64,000 nucleotides of DNA from Glaciimonas sp. CA11.2 (GTDB taxonomy: Bacteria; Pseudomonadota; Gammaproteobacteria; Burkholderiales; Burkholderiaceae_D): the NCBI RefSeq assembly GCF_034314045.1, contig NZ_JAVIWL010000001.1:4650001-4714000 (forward strand). The letters run 5' to 3'. Both the position numbers and the translations under genes were made by a program. Of the stretch, positions 1 through 8,311 are shown piece by piece (within the stretch, counting starts at the first letter, position 1; each line of letters begins with the position of its first letter). The notes under the pieces are model-generated. The model saw only the letters and a list, made by a program, of their open reading frames with translations, had not been told where the DNA came from and made no database searches.

Positions 1-161
1 ATGGAATCAATTAATTCTGGTATGACAACGACTTCTTCTGGCGTGGGCGCCAGATCGACAAGGGTGCCGTCGAAGTCGAGAAAAAGAGCGCATGCGCCCA
101 GATTGCCTAAGTTAAATGTTGATTGCGTATCTATAAGTTCCGTAGGATCTGCGTTTTTCAT
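1..161 (-). CDS. otsB: Trehalose-6-phosphate phosphatase, N-terminal part (cut by window edge)
   Basis: The first 53 codons are visible on the minus strand, starting at the ATG at 161 and running off the left edge. Residues 29-33 are DFDGT, the HAD-superfamily nucleophile motif, followed by LVDLAPTPEEV, the typical continuation in OtsB. OtsB removes the phosphate from trehalose 6-phosphate in the cytoplasm to give trehalose, an osmo- and cold-protectant. The 427 bases upstream contain no gene, so its promoter should lie there. An otsA partner would be expected outside the window. The assignment rests on the N-terminal motif only; another HAD sugar phosphatase is possible but less likely. Confidence 0.82.
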   Translation of the reverse strand, partial: MKNADPTELIDTQSTFNLGNLGACALFLDFDGTLVDLAPTPEEVVVIPELIDS

Positions 162-588
162 TTCTGGATGATCCCAGTGAATAGAGCGAAAATGGTAACC
201 CTTGTAACGTGGTTGCGGTTAAATGGAATTGCCTGAAGCTGCGCTGAACTGCGCGAAGCAAATTGCTATTTTCGTTAAAAAACCACATCGGCGATGCTTG
301 TTCGCTAAAAAAATATGCAAATTACATCACTTCAGTTCGAGCAGCTTTTTGATAGTTTAGTTCACAATTATTTTGGAACGGCTGCTAACAGCGGATAAAA
401 AGAGAAAGACAAAGAGAAAAAACATTGCTGGCCCTTGGTCTAGCCAGACACTTGCCGATTGAGAAGCTACTTCATTAAATAGAGTGCCAGCGAACAGAAA
501 GCGCTAACCACATTTGCGAACTACGATGCCATAAGGATACCGCAGGAAGCAACAAAGTGCTGGCCACTCACTATTTAAGATAAATCGA
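162..588. other. Intergenic region between otsB and rhaK
   Basis: This 427-base stretch separates the start of otsB from the end of the rha operon, both on the minus strand. I see no coding frame with a ribosome binding site and no convincing terminator or operator. It presumably carries the otsB promoter and the rha operon 3' end. Confidence 0.5.
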
Positions 589-2010
589 TTAGGCGTGCGG
601 TAGAAGTGCGCGCCAACAATCTCGGTAGTCTGCCAATCCAGCCAGTTCCGTCGAAAGCGGCGTCGACTTGGTTACCGTTCCGTCAACAATATCCAGCGTA
701 GAAGGCCAATGTTGCAACATCCATCCGCCGCACGTCGTACCGCTGGAATCCTCTGAAAAAGACACTGCTTGTTGTGGGCGTAATATCCCAAGCAAGGCCG
801 AGAAGAAGGGGTTATCAGTAAAACTGCCCTCCACCACTATCGGCCCCGCAGATTTCAGCGCGTCCAAACAATAATCCGTCATCAGCACGCAATACAGCGT
901 AGCAAGCGCATAGCGCTCTTCATCTGACTGTGGCAAGGTTCCGCAGATGGTGCCGTTCTGCCCCGAAAAAGGGCCGCCGGACTCCGCAAAACAAGGCAGC
1001 GCCAACGTATTTTGGTTGAGCAGATGCTGCAAGTCATGGAGGCTGCATAATGTCGGTTCTGAACCAGCAATTGCAGAAAATTCGCGGCCGCCCATAAAGC
1101 GCATACAGGCCACGGGATCGCCTAACGCGTTGACATTGGCCAGCATGTCGGATCGCTCATTCAAACCATCAAGCGACGCACCCAAGGCGGCAACAATAAC
1201 CCACGTGCCAGTTGATAACACCGATCGTTGCGTTGTATCCCCCACTGCTCCAAAATACCGCAACAGCGATGCATTGCTATCATGGATGCCACACAGAATC
1301 TTGCAATCGGTCGGCAAGCCAGTCCGCGATGCCAAATCGCCATGCAATGGGCCGAGTGCGGTCCATGCATCACGCATCGGCGGAAAGCGTTTTTCCCAAC
1401 CTAACCGCCTAACCAGCGAGGAATAACCACCCGCTAACGGTTGCCACAAATCAGTGTGACATCCAAGCGACGTTATTTCGCTTGCTGCGATACCAGACAA
1501 TCGCCACGCCCAATATTGCGGATAATTCAGGATGTAGCGTGCGCGAGCAAACTCAGCCGGATAGCGACGTGATAACCAAAATAGTTGACGCCCCAGATTT
1601 AATCCTGCGCCCAGATTAGGTGAAAACGTTTCGGAAAAAGGCGGTCGTACGCTCTCGTAGTGCCAATCACATTCCTGCGGCAACACAGACTCATAATCCA
1701 GCACCGGCAACACCAATCCAACGGCGTCGACTAGCGCAGCGGTAGCACCATGGGTAACGGGGACGATAGCGAGAATATGTGCGGTGTGGGAAAATACTTG
1801 CAACGTATTGAGCAACCAATCCCAGATGCGCTCAGTGTCATGGTGCGGATAAGGCCCACTATGGACGATGGCATTGGCACAACGTTGCTCAGCGAGTGTC
1901 TTGCCGCTGGCATCCAGCAACGTCAATTTGACATTGGTTTTGCCGATGTCCAAAACAACGGTTGCGTTGTTGATGCGCTTAAAAGGCTTGATGAGATTGT
2001 CGGAAGGCAT
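589..2010 (-). CDS. rhaK: L-rhamnulose kinase-like sugar kinase, FGGY family
   Basis: A 473-residue FGGY-family carbohydrate kinase. Residues 20-26 (LDIGKTN) form the phosphate-1 loop of the ASKHA fold, and GIHDSNAS near residue 242 carries the likely catalytic aspartate. In Rhizobium leguminosarum the equivalent RhaK phosphorylates the sugar and is also needed for ABC-transporter activity. The gene is last in the minus-strand rha operon, after rhaQ and the truncated rhaU, which fits rhaRSTPQUK order. The start codon at 2010 has no clear Shine-Dalgarno sequence and lies inside the rhaU remnant (1979-2155). The first 15 residues are unusual for the family, so the 5' end was probably reshaped by the deletion that removed the rest of rhaU. 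Confidence 0.85.
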   Translation of the reverse strand: MPSDNLIKPFKRINNATVVLDIGKTNVKLTLLDASGKTLAEQRCANAIVHSGPYPHHDTERIWDWLLNTLQVFSHTAHILAIVPVTHGATAALVDAVGLVLPVLDYESVLPQECDWHYESVRPPFSETFSPNLGAGLNLGRQLFWLSRRYPAEFARARYILNYPQYWAWRLSGIAASEITSLGCHTDLWQPLAGGYSSLVRRLGWEKRFPPMRDAWTALGPLHGDLASRTGLPTDCKILCGIHDSNASLLRYFGAVGDTTQRSVLSTGTWVIVAALGASLDGLNERSDMLANVNALGDPVACMRFMGGREFSAIAGSEPTLCSLHDLQHLLNQNTLALPCFAESGGPFSGQNGTICGTLPQSDEERYALATLYCVLMTDYCLDALKSAGPIVVEGSFTDNPFFSALLGILRPQQAVSFSEDSSGTTCGGWMLQHWPSTLDIVDGTVTKSTPLSTELAGLADYRDCWRALLPHA

Positions 2011-2155
2011 AGTTCAGGACAATAAAGATGCTGTAATCGCGCATACAAGCATTGGATAACAATACTATCAACTCAGGCCAGATCGAGTCATGGCGGCGTT
2101 TGTATTCGCGGACATTTCCAACCTTGAACTGCATTTTGAAGGCAATTATTTCCAT
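1979..2155 (-). pseudogene. rhaU: Truncated L-rhamnose mutarotase (rhaU/rhaM) remnant
   Basis: An ATG at 2155, 15 bases after the rhaQ stop, opens a 58-codon frame. Residues 5-44 match the N-terminal half of L-rhamnose mutarotase: AFKMQ, then EYKRRHDSIWPEL, then a DYSIF segment. His22, the catalytic histidine position in E. coli RhaM, is kept. The family is about 104 residues long; here similarity stops near residue 44 and the frame runs 14 unrelated codons into the 5' end of rhaK, overlapping it by 32 bases. The second half of the protein is absent, so this is most simply a 3' deletion of about 60 codons. The product would not be expected to fold as a mutarotase. Its place between rhaQ and rhaK matches the rhizobial operon order. 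Confidence 0.85.
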
Positions 2156-2170
2156 CGATTGTTAGTAATT

Positions 2171-3178
2171 TTATTTGCGCAGCAAGCGCGGCAATGCAAT
2201 GGTGATCAGCAGCAGCAGGCCGACAACGATTGTCATAATAATCCCAGGAATATTGGCTAATGCCAACCCGTACGTGACCATACCAAGTGTCAACACGGCT
2301 AGAAACACGCCGCCAATACTACCCGCGCCACCAGCGATACTGACGCCACCCAAGATCACCATAGTAATGATTTCAAGCTCCCATCCAAGCGCAATGTTGG
2401 GGCGCGTGCTGCCAATCCGTCCAGTCAACAAAAAACCTGACAGACCAGCCATTGCGCCCGTCAACATAAACAACGCCAAACGGTAACGATTCACAGCGAT
2501 CCCAGAAAATCGTGCGGCAACCGGATTATTACCGATAGCGTACATTTTCCGTCCCCAACTGGTGGCATGTAGCAGGACCGCAAACACTATCGCGAAAACA
2601 AGTAACACCACAAACTCACGCGGAATCACCTCGAAGAAATATCCTTGTCCCCAATCCACCAACAATTGCGGATAACCGGTAAATGCCTGATCACCCAAAA
2701 TTACACTGGACAAGCCGCGAAACAGAGATACAGTCCCGATCGTGACCACAATGGAGGGCAACGCAAAGCGGGTAACCAAAAATCCATTTAACAATCCACA
2801 CGCTGTGCCAGTCGCAATAGCGACAAACAGCAATCCCGGCGCTGGCATGCCATAGTGATGCGCAAGACCCATTGCCACTGACGACAAGGCGAGTATGCCC
2901 GAGACTGAAATATCAATCTCCCGACAGATGATGAGCAACGCCATCGGCAATGCAATCAACGCCTTCTCACTAAAATTAAACGTACTATCTGCGAGGTTAT
3001 AAAAATCAAAGAAGTGCGGCAACAGAAAGCTATTCGCAACAAATACCACAACAAACAGGATCGCTAACAGCGTTTCCCAGCGCGCCATTACGCCGCCTAT
3101 CCTAAAGCCTTGTCGGTCCTGGATGGTGTAACGGGATGTCGCTGTCGAAGGCAATGGCGCCGTGTTCATCGTACTCAC
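2171..3178 (-). CDS. rhaQ: Rhamnose ABC transporter permease
   Basis: A 335-residue polytopic inner-membrane protein of the ribose/rhamnose (CUT2) permease family, with about eight to ten hydrophobic segments and the conserved GLLNGFLVTRFALPSIVVTI and GGVSIAGGAGSIGG regions. It forms the membrane channel with RhaP for RhaS-delivered sugar. The start is a GTG at 3178 that overlaps the rhaP stop by four bases (GTGA); an in-frame ATG at 3169 is an alternative. The truncated rhaU begins 15 bases downstream. Substrate is inferred from the operon, since CUT2 permeases cannot be told apart by sequence alone. Confidence 0.88.
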   Translation of the reverse strand: MSTMNTAPLPSTATSRYTIQDRQGFRIGGVMARWETLLAILFVVVFVANSFLLPHFFDFYNLADSTFNFSEKALIALPMALLIICREIDISVSGILALSSVAMGLAHHYGMPAPGLLFVAIATGTACGLLNGFLVTRFALPSIVVTIGTVSLFRGLSSVILGDQAFTGYPQLLVDWGQGYFFEVIPREFVVLLVFAIVFAVLLHATSWGRKMYAIGNNPVAARFSGIAVNRYRLALFMLTGAMAGLSGFLLTGRIGSTRPNIALGWELEIITMVILGGVSIAGGAGSIGGVFLAVLTLGMVTYGLALANIPGIIMTIVVGLLLLITIALPRLLRK

Positions 3179-4209
3179 ACTGTTTCCCTTACTGTCGATT
3201 GGCCGGATTGAACGGATGGAGGCGGTTGCCGGGAAGGATCAAGCGACTGCAGCGACAATATCTGTCTACCGTTTTTGGTATTGCCACGGGCATTGATCAC
3301 CACGGCGGTCAGAATCACGATACCGGTCAATGCGCTCTGCCAGAACGGCGATATCTTTACAATCGGCAAAGCGTTATTGATCACCGATAGGAATAAGGCA
3401 CCCAACACCGCACCGGCGACACTACCGACACCGCCCGCAATACTGATACCACCAATTACACACGCTGCAATAACGGTGAACTCAAATCCATAAGCGATTT
3501 CGGTATACGCTACGGCATAGCGCGCAACCCACAAATATCCGCACAGACCGGCCATCATGCCCGAGAGTCCGTACGTCCAAAGTAAGCGTTGAGAAATCGC
3601 AATACCGACGTAGCGCGCAGCCACCGGTTGATTGCCGATGGCATATAAGTCTCTTCCAAAATGTGTGTAGCGGGCAATAAACCACATGACGATAATCGCA
3701 ATCGCTGCCAACCAAACCAGATGCGAGACACCAAGAAAATGGGTCAGTGGAAACGCGATAAACGCTGCGGGCATTTGCCGCGACGACACCCATGCACCGC
3801 CGGAAAGCACGAATACTAGGCCACGATAGACGCTCATCGTGCCTAAAGTAACGACAATCGGCGGTAGATTCAGATAACCAATCAGCCAACCGTTAATCAA
3901 GCCCAGAAACAGACCAATACCAAGTGCCACCAGAATGATCACTGCCACCGACAAATCAGGGAATTTGGACGCCAACAGTGCCGTCATCATTCCCGATAGC
4001 GCAAGATTTGACGCAATCGACAAATCAATACCACGCGTGACAATGACGAACATCTGGGTCAACGCCAGCATCACCAATAACGTGCTATCGGTCAGCAGAT
4101 TAGACATGCTCGAGGCACTCAGGAATATCGGCGCACGCAACCCGACCACACCAATCAGTAACAAGATCAGCAACGCCAGCAGCGCTTCACGATTTTTTAG
4201 TAAGCGCAT
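3175..4209 (-). CDS. rhaP: Rhamnose ABC transporter permease
   Basis: A 344-residue CUT2-family permease, paralogous to the next gene and sharing the GGISIAGGVGSVAG motif in the C-terminal half, with multiple hydrophobic segments. It is expected to pair with RhaQ in the inner membrane. Its start overlaps the rhaT 3' end by 13 bases and its end overlaps rhaQ by four, so the three genes are very probably translationally coupled. The hydrophilic C-terminal tail of about 35 residues, rich in Pro, Ser and Gln, is an extension beyond the last membrane segment. Confidence 0.88.
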   Translation of the reverse strand: MRLLKNREALLALLILLLIGVVGLRAPIFLSASSMSNLLTDSTLLVMLALTQMFVIVTRGIDLSIASNLALSGMMTALLASKFPDLSVAVIILVALGIGLFLGLINGWLIGYLNLPPIVVTLGTMSVYRGLVFVLSGGAWVSSRQMPAAFIAFPLTHFLGVSHLVWLAAIAIIVMWFIARYTHFGRDLYAIGNQPVAARYVGIAISQRLLWTYGLSGMMAGLCGYLWVARYAVAYTEIAYGFEFTVIAACVIGGISIAGGVGSVAGAVLGALFLSVINNALPIVKISPFWQSALTGIVILTAVVINARGNTKNGRQILSLQSLDPSRQPPPSVQSGQSTVRETV

Positions 4210-5813
4210 ACAGTTTCCTCTGCGGAATACGCACTACCGGATGCAGTGGCAACCACGTTTTCGGGTGTCGCTTGGGCCCTCGTAAATATTTTTTTGATGT
4301 GACCTTGGTGCATGACCACAATTCGATCAGCCATACCCAGTACTTCCGGCAATTCAGACGAGACCAGAATCACCGATAATCCCTTCGACACCAGTTCACT
4401 GATAAAAGTATGGACCGCTGCTTTAGAACCAATATCAATCCCCTTGGTCGGCTCATCCAGAATAATCACCTTTGGATCGGTCGCGAGCCATTTTGCCAGC
4501 ACCACTTTTTGTTGATTGCCACCGGATAGTTCCGATACCATTTGGGTAAAATGCCCCGCCTTCAATTCCAGCTGTTCGCTAAAATGACGTGCAATAGCCG
4601 TTTCTTTGGCACGTCGACCCGACAGAAAAAAACCAATTTTGGATAGGATCGGCAATGTGATGTTGTGGACAATTGGAAGCGATAAATGTGCGCCCTGATG
4701 CTGCCGATCCTCCGGTACATAGGCGATTCCATGGGCAATAGCGTCGCTGGTGGAATGGATAGTAATCGCCTTTCCGTGCAGCTTCACCGTACCGGTAACC
4801 TCAGGCGTCAGTCCAAATAGCGCCTGCATGACTTCAGAGCGCCCGGCACCCACCAGACCATAAAAACCGACAATTTCACCTTGTTGCACCGAAAAGTTCA
4901 CTCCGTTAAATTCGGTCGGATGACAAAAATTTTCCACCTCAAGTATTGTCGGACCTAGCGCAACTTCAACTTTTGGAAAGACCTGATGAATCTCACGGCC
5001 GACCATCAACGCCACCAATTCCGGCTCGGCAATATCGGCAAGCGCGCCCGCAGCCACAAAATGGCCGTCACGTAATACCGTGTAACGATCAGCCACTGCG
5101 AAAATCTCATCAAACTTATGGGAGATAAAAATAACCGCCGTTCCGGCATCGCGCAATTGCCGGATGATCCGATACAGTTCGTGAATTTCGCGTTGCGACA
5201 ATGACGCAGTGGGCTCATCCATAATGACTACACGCGCGTTTTGCGAGAGTGCACGGGCGATTTCAACGAAATGGCGTTGTGCAACGCTCAAATCTTTAAC
5301 GCGAGCGCGCACCGGCAAAGTGACTTCCAGACGTGCGAATAATTTTTCCGCTTCTGCCTCAATGAAAGCCCAATTAATCCGGGGTGGGAATCCATGTTGC
5401 GGCTGACGACCAATAAAGATATTTTCCGCCACAGTGAGTTCATCGAACATGACGGTTTCCTGATGAACCGCTGTGATACCTGCATGCATCGCCGCCTGGG
5501 GATTGGCAAACGAAACCAGTTTTCCAGACAGATGGATCGTGCCGCCATCGGCTTGGTAAATCCCGGTCAACGTCTTCACCAGCGTCGATTTTCCAGCACC
5601 ATTTTCACCAATCAGCGCCATCACGTCTCCGGCGCGGACCGTTAGTCCTACATCATCCAGCGCAACAACGCCATGAAAACGTTTGCAGATACCGGATAAC
5701 GTCAGCACCGGCGGTGTATCGGACGACGTCAGATCGGATCGCGTCAGATCGGATCGCGCCAGATCGGATGGCGCGGGATAAGTGTTTGGCGCAGCGTTCA
5801 AGGGCATATTCAT
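4197..5813 (-). CDS. rhaT: Rhamnose ABC transporter ATP-binding protein (two ATPase domains)
   Basis: A cytoplasmic 538-residue protein with two tandem ABC domains, as in RbsA/XylG-type sugar importers. The first domain has Walker A GENGAGKST and Walker B VIMDEPTASL. The second has GLVGAGRSEV in place of a canonical Walker A, a signature LSGGNQQKV, and IILDEPTKGID. A degenerate second P-loop is normal for this family. I chose the ATG at 5813 (another at 5807); a longer frame opens only at a TTG. Residues just after the start contain a three-fold SDL(A/T)R repeat encoded by a 15-bp tandem duplication. It lies between rhaS and rhaP and energises sugar uptake. Confidence 0.88.
   Translation of the reverse strand: MNMPLNAAPNTYPAPSDLARSDLTRSDLTSSDTPPVLTLSGICKRFHGVVALDDVGLTVRAGDVMALIGENGAGKSTLVKTLTGIYQADGGTIHLSGKLVSFANPQAAMHAGITAVHQETVMFDELTVAENIFIGRQPQHGFPPRINWAFIEAEAEKLFARLEVTLPVRARVKDLSVAQRHFVEIARALSQNARVVIMDEPTASLSQREIHELYRIIRQLRDAGTAVIFISHKFDEIFAVADRYTVLRDGHFVAAGALADIAEPELVALMVGREIHQVFPKVEVALGPTILEVENFCHPTEFNGVNFSVQQGEIVGFYGLVGAGRSEVMQALFGLTPEVTGTVKLHGKAITIHSTSDAIAHGIAYVPEDRQHQGAHLSLPIVHNITLPILSKIGFFLSGRRAKETAIARHFSEQLELKAGHFTQMVSELSGGNQQKVVLAKWLATDPKVIILDEPTKGIDIGSKAAVHTFISELVSKGLSVILVSSELPEVLGMADRIVVMHQGHIKKIFTRAQATPENVVATASGSAYSAEETVCAY
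5728..5772 (-). repeat. 15-bp tandem repeat, three copies, in the rhaT 5' end
   Basis: Two perfect copies of a 15-bp unit (5728-5742, 5743-5757) and a third with two mismatches (5758-5772). On the coding strand they encode a repeated SDL(A/T)R peptide in the poorly conserved N-terminal tail of RhaT, ahead of the first ATPase domain. The unit keeps the frame, so copy number could vary without loss of function. Confidence 0.9.
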
Positions 5814-5906
5814 TTCATAAATAATAGGGAACAAGCGCCGCGCCTGATGCAACTATGCGAGCGTTTCGAGCAGCGCAAGACAATCAAACCTCATCCTGTG
5901 AACGTA

Positions 5907-5926
5907 GTTGCAGCTAATACTGCAAC
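5907..5926 (-). promoter_or_regulatory. Hairpin between rhaS and rhaT
   Basis: A perfect 7-bp inverted repeat, GTTGCAG-N6-CTGCAAC, in the rhaS-rhaT spacer. There is no U-tract, so it is not a classical terminator. Hairpins at this place in sugar ABC operons often stabilise the binding-protein transcript so that it exceeds the membrane components; that role is inferred only from position. Confidence 0.4.
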
Positions 5927-6007
5927 CACTGTTCAGAAACCCCTACACTACGACGTTATTGCATAATATTGATGCGCACGGCAAAATCGATAAGCCCGAT
6001 TTGATTG

Positions 6008-7012
6008 TCAAAATATTTTGGCAAACTTGTCGACGTTATCTTTATCGTAGGTAAATGGCGGCGCTAACGCAGCTTCATTGTTAACATCAAGCGTAATCTT
6101 ACCCATCCGTCCGACCGCGATACTCGCACCCGGTTTAGAAACGGCTTTTCCCTTGACGAAATCGTAAGCAGCATAGGTCGCCGCATAACCGAGATCAATT
6201 GGGTTCCAGATCGCAAAGCTTTTCACCGCCCCACTCTTCACATGACCAGCCATTTCAGACGGCAAACCGAGTCCTGTGACAAATACCTTGCCAACCAAAT
6301 GTTCATCCACCACGGCTTTACTGGCTGCATTGATACCAACGGTAGTCGGGGCAATAATCGCCTTCAGATTTGGATTGCTACGCAACAAGCCAATTGCTTC
6401 TCGATAGCTCTTGTCTGATTGGTCATCGCCATAGACGGTCGCAACCAGCTTTATCTTCGCGTACTCGGGTTTCGCCAAGACCTTTTTCATTTCGCCAATC
6501 CAAATATTCTGGTTGGTTGCCTGAGCGGTGGCCGACAGAATTGCCACTTCACCGGCTCCGCCAATCGCGTCAGACGCCATCTGAATTTGTTTCAAACCGA
6601 TCAATTGCGCATTGGATGGATTGAGTTGCATCAACCGCCCATCTTTTGCGATACCGCTATCAAAAGAAACCACTTTGATACCGCGTTGCATCGCTTTTTT
6701 AGTAATCGGCACCAGCGCGTTGGCATCATTGGCTGAGATCACGATAGCGCTTACTTTTTGGCTGATCAGAGAGTTGATGATCTCAATCTGGCCTTCCGCT
6801 GTTGGCGTGGTTGGGCCGGTATAAATAATCTCAACATCCCCAAGTTCTTTCGCGGCCTCTTTTGCGCCCTCATGGGCAGCGTCAAAAAAACCATTGCCGA
6901 GGCTCTTTACCACCATCGCGATCTTTATTTTTTCGGCCGCCTGGACGCTGTTCACCAAGCCGCCGATCATGCCGACGGTCAACGCGGCGAGCAATATTTT
7001 TTTTAGTTTCAT
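6008..7012 (-). CDS. rhaS: Rhamnose ABC transporter periplasmic binding protein
   Basis: A 334-residue type-1 periplasmic sugar-binding protein (Peripla_BP_4). Residues 1-25 are a signal peptide (basic MKLKK, hydrophobic core, cleavage after VQA). The mature part starts EKIKIAMV and contains the family pattern of two Rossmann-like lobes. A strong ribosome binding site (GGAGA, 8 bases before the ATG) supports the start. It captures the sugar in the periplasm for RhaPQT. It follows the DeoR regulator by 87 bases and is the first transporter gene, as in rhizobial rha loci. Rhamnose specificity comes from the linked kinase, aldolase and isomerase genes and the mutarotase remnant. Confidence 0.88.
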   Translation of the reverse strand: MKLKKILLAALTVGMIGGLVNSVQAAEKIKIAMVVKSLGNGFFDAAHEGAKEAAKELGDVEIIYTGPTTPTAEGQIEIINSLISQKVSAIVISANDANALVPITKKAMQRGIKVVSFDSGIAKDGRLMQLNPSNAQLIGLKQIQMASDAIGGAGEVAILSATAQATNQNIWIGEMKKVLAKPEYAKIKLVATVYGDDQSDKSYREAIGLLRSNPNLKAIIAPTTVGINAASKAVVDEHLVGKVFVTGLGLPSEMAGHVKSGAVKSFAIWNPIDLGYAATYAAYDFVKGKAVSKPGASIAVGRMGKITLDVNNEAALAPPFTYDKDNVDKFAKIF

Positions 7013-7099
7013 TGCGATGTCTCCTGTGATAAATACGACTGTGGACCGAATGTCTTCCAGCCTTGTTAAATCAATGTTTTTTGGGGCAATTTTGTTGAA

Positions 7100-7906
7100 T
7101 CAATCCTGCATTGCATTCATCGGTACTTTTTCCGGCGTCACGGTAATCACCTTCACACCCGCCTGTTCCAGCATCTGGATCGCGGCATCTGACGCGCCCG
7201 TATCGGTGATGACGCAAGCCACGCGGTTAAGACCGCATAAGATCAATCCTGCTTTGCGTGCAAACTTTGAACTGTCGGCCAGTACAATCAATTCTTCGGT
7301 CTGACTGATCAGGCGCTTTTCGGCCTGAATCAAAAGTGGATCGACCTCCATCAAACCCAGCATCGACAATCCGTAGACGCCCATGAACATTTTTGCCGCG
7401 TAGTGATGTTGGGTAATATCGTTATCGAATGGACTAAGGATGACGTTTTGCTCACGGTAGACCTTGCCGCCCGGCAGAATGATTTCATTTTCGCTCGACA
7501 TTAATAGGCGCTCTGCCATCAAAAACGAATTAGTCAAAATTTTCAGGCGTTTTTCGGCAAGAAATTCCACCATCATGTAAGTCGTTGTGCCGCCATTGAT
7601 AATGATGGTTTCGCCAGCGGCGCACATGTTTGTGGCATATCTGGCGATAGCGCGTTTTTCTGCGGAAAAACGTTCTATATTGTTTTGAAAGGTTTCGCCA
7701 GACAAGGCAAATGCACGTTTTTTTTGCGGCAGATTCTCTGCCCCGCCACGGGTTCGGGTCAACAGATTACGTTCAGCAAGCCAGGCGATATCGCGCCGCA
7801 CGGTCGCTGGCGACGAATTCAGCCAATCAACCAATTGCTCTACGCTGACCGTGTTGTGCTCGGCGAGTAACTTCAGCAAGCCTTTACGGCGCTTGTGGTT
7901 CACCAT
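7100..7906 (-). CDS. rhaR: DeoR-family transcriptional regulator of rhamnose catabolism
   Basis: A 268-residue DeoR-type repressor. The N-terminal winged helix-turn-helix (LLKLLAEHNTVSVEQL then SSPATVRRDIAWL, residues 10-45) is typical, followed by the DeoR sensor domain of the sugar-phosphate isomerase fold (INGGTTTYMMVEFL near 107-120; TDTGAS near 240). It is encoded at the head of the minus-strand rha operon and divergent from rhaDI, where it probably controls both arms. The ATG at 7906 has no Shine-Dalgarno of its own; it directly follows the stop of an in-frame 21-codon leader ORF that does have one. The ligand is unknown, probably a rhamnose phosphate intermediate. Confidence 0.85.
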   Translation of the reverse strand: MVNHKRRKGLLKLLAEHNTVSVEQLVDWLNSSPATVRRDIAWLAERNLLTRTRGGAENLPQKKRAFALSGETFQNNIERFSAEKRAIARYATNMCAAGETIIINGGTTTYMMVEFLAEKRLKILTNSFLMAERLLMSSENEIILPGGKVYREQNVILSPFDNDITQHHYAAKMFMGVYGLSMLGLMEVDPLLIQAEKRLISQTEELIVLADSSKFARKAGLILCGLNRVACVITDTGASDAAIQMLEQAGVKVITVTPEKVPMNAMQD

Positions 7907-7972
7907 TCACGCACCATCGCTGATCGGCCACAGCGCATCAGCGCATTTTGGTATCGCCAACTTATTCACCAC
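7907..7972 (-). promoter_or_regulatory. In-frame leader ORF abutting the rhaR start
   Basis: A GTG at 7972, preceded at ideal spacing by AGGAG (7978-7982), opens 21 codons ending in TGA at 7907-7909. The rhaR ATG follows with no gap and in the same frame. Either rhaR is translated by reinitiation after this leader, or a nonsense codon has separated an ancestral N-terminal extension. The conserved helix-turn-helix domain begins after the ATG, so the extension is not needed for it. Whether it is expressed is unknown. Confidence 0.45.
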
Positions 7973-7999
7973 TTTGTCTCCTGTTTGGACTCATCTCTT

Positions 8000-8026
8000 T
8001 TGATTGCTACATCAAGTTGCAATCAA
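8000..8026. promoter_or_regulatory. Candidate operator, 8-bp inverted repeat
   Basis: TTGATTGC-N11-GCAATCAA, a perfect 8-bp inverted repeat with centre-to-centre spacing near two helical turns. It lies upstream of rhaR and shares the TGATT/AATCA core with the sites at 8091 and 8162. The linked DeoR-type regulator is the obvious candidate to bind it; that is inference. Confidence 0.55.
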
Positions 8027-8090
8027 CAGGACGATCTCTTTGTCGGTAAAACAGACTAAGCATTTGAGAAATGTCTGTCAATCACCAATC

Positions 8091-8106
8091 AATCAACTCG
8101 ATGATT
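8091..8106. promoter_or_regulatory. Candidate operator, AATCA-N6-TGATT
   Basis: A 16-bp inverted repeat, AATCA-N6-TGATT, in the rha divergent region. An identical architecture occurs 71 bp away at 8162, and extra AATCA half-sites lie just left at 8080 and 8087. Likely a regulator binding site. Confidence 0.5.
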
Positions 8107-8161
8107 ATTTACACTTCAGTCAAACCATTGATTACATTCCCGACAACTTCATGCCAACATC

Positions 8162-8177
8162 AATCAACATCGTGATT
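8162..8177. promoter_or_regulatory. Candidate operator, AATCA-N6-TGATT (second copy)
   Basis: Second 16-bp AATCA-N6-TGATT inverted repeat; 11 of the 16 bases match the site at 8091, including the whole core. Further half-sites are at 8129, 8189 and 8221. The density of this pentamer over about 150 bp is far above what the surrounding sequence shows. Confidence 0.5.
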
Positions 8178-8311
8178 AATTCAACTTCAATCACCATTTT
8201 GAGCGCCAAAAGATTGACAGTGATTAGTGCCTGCTTTCTACTAGTCGTCATTGCTCATCCCCTTTGCATTTTTAAAAAATCGATGTGATCAGAGCCTAAT
8301 ACATTAATAAA

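Noticed and set aside
8004..8288. 94-codon plus-strand frame in the rha divergent region
   Set aside because: It lies across the operator cluster, is AT-rich with no ribosome binding site, and reads as repeat-derived low complexity.
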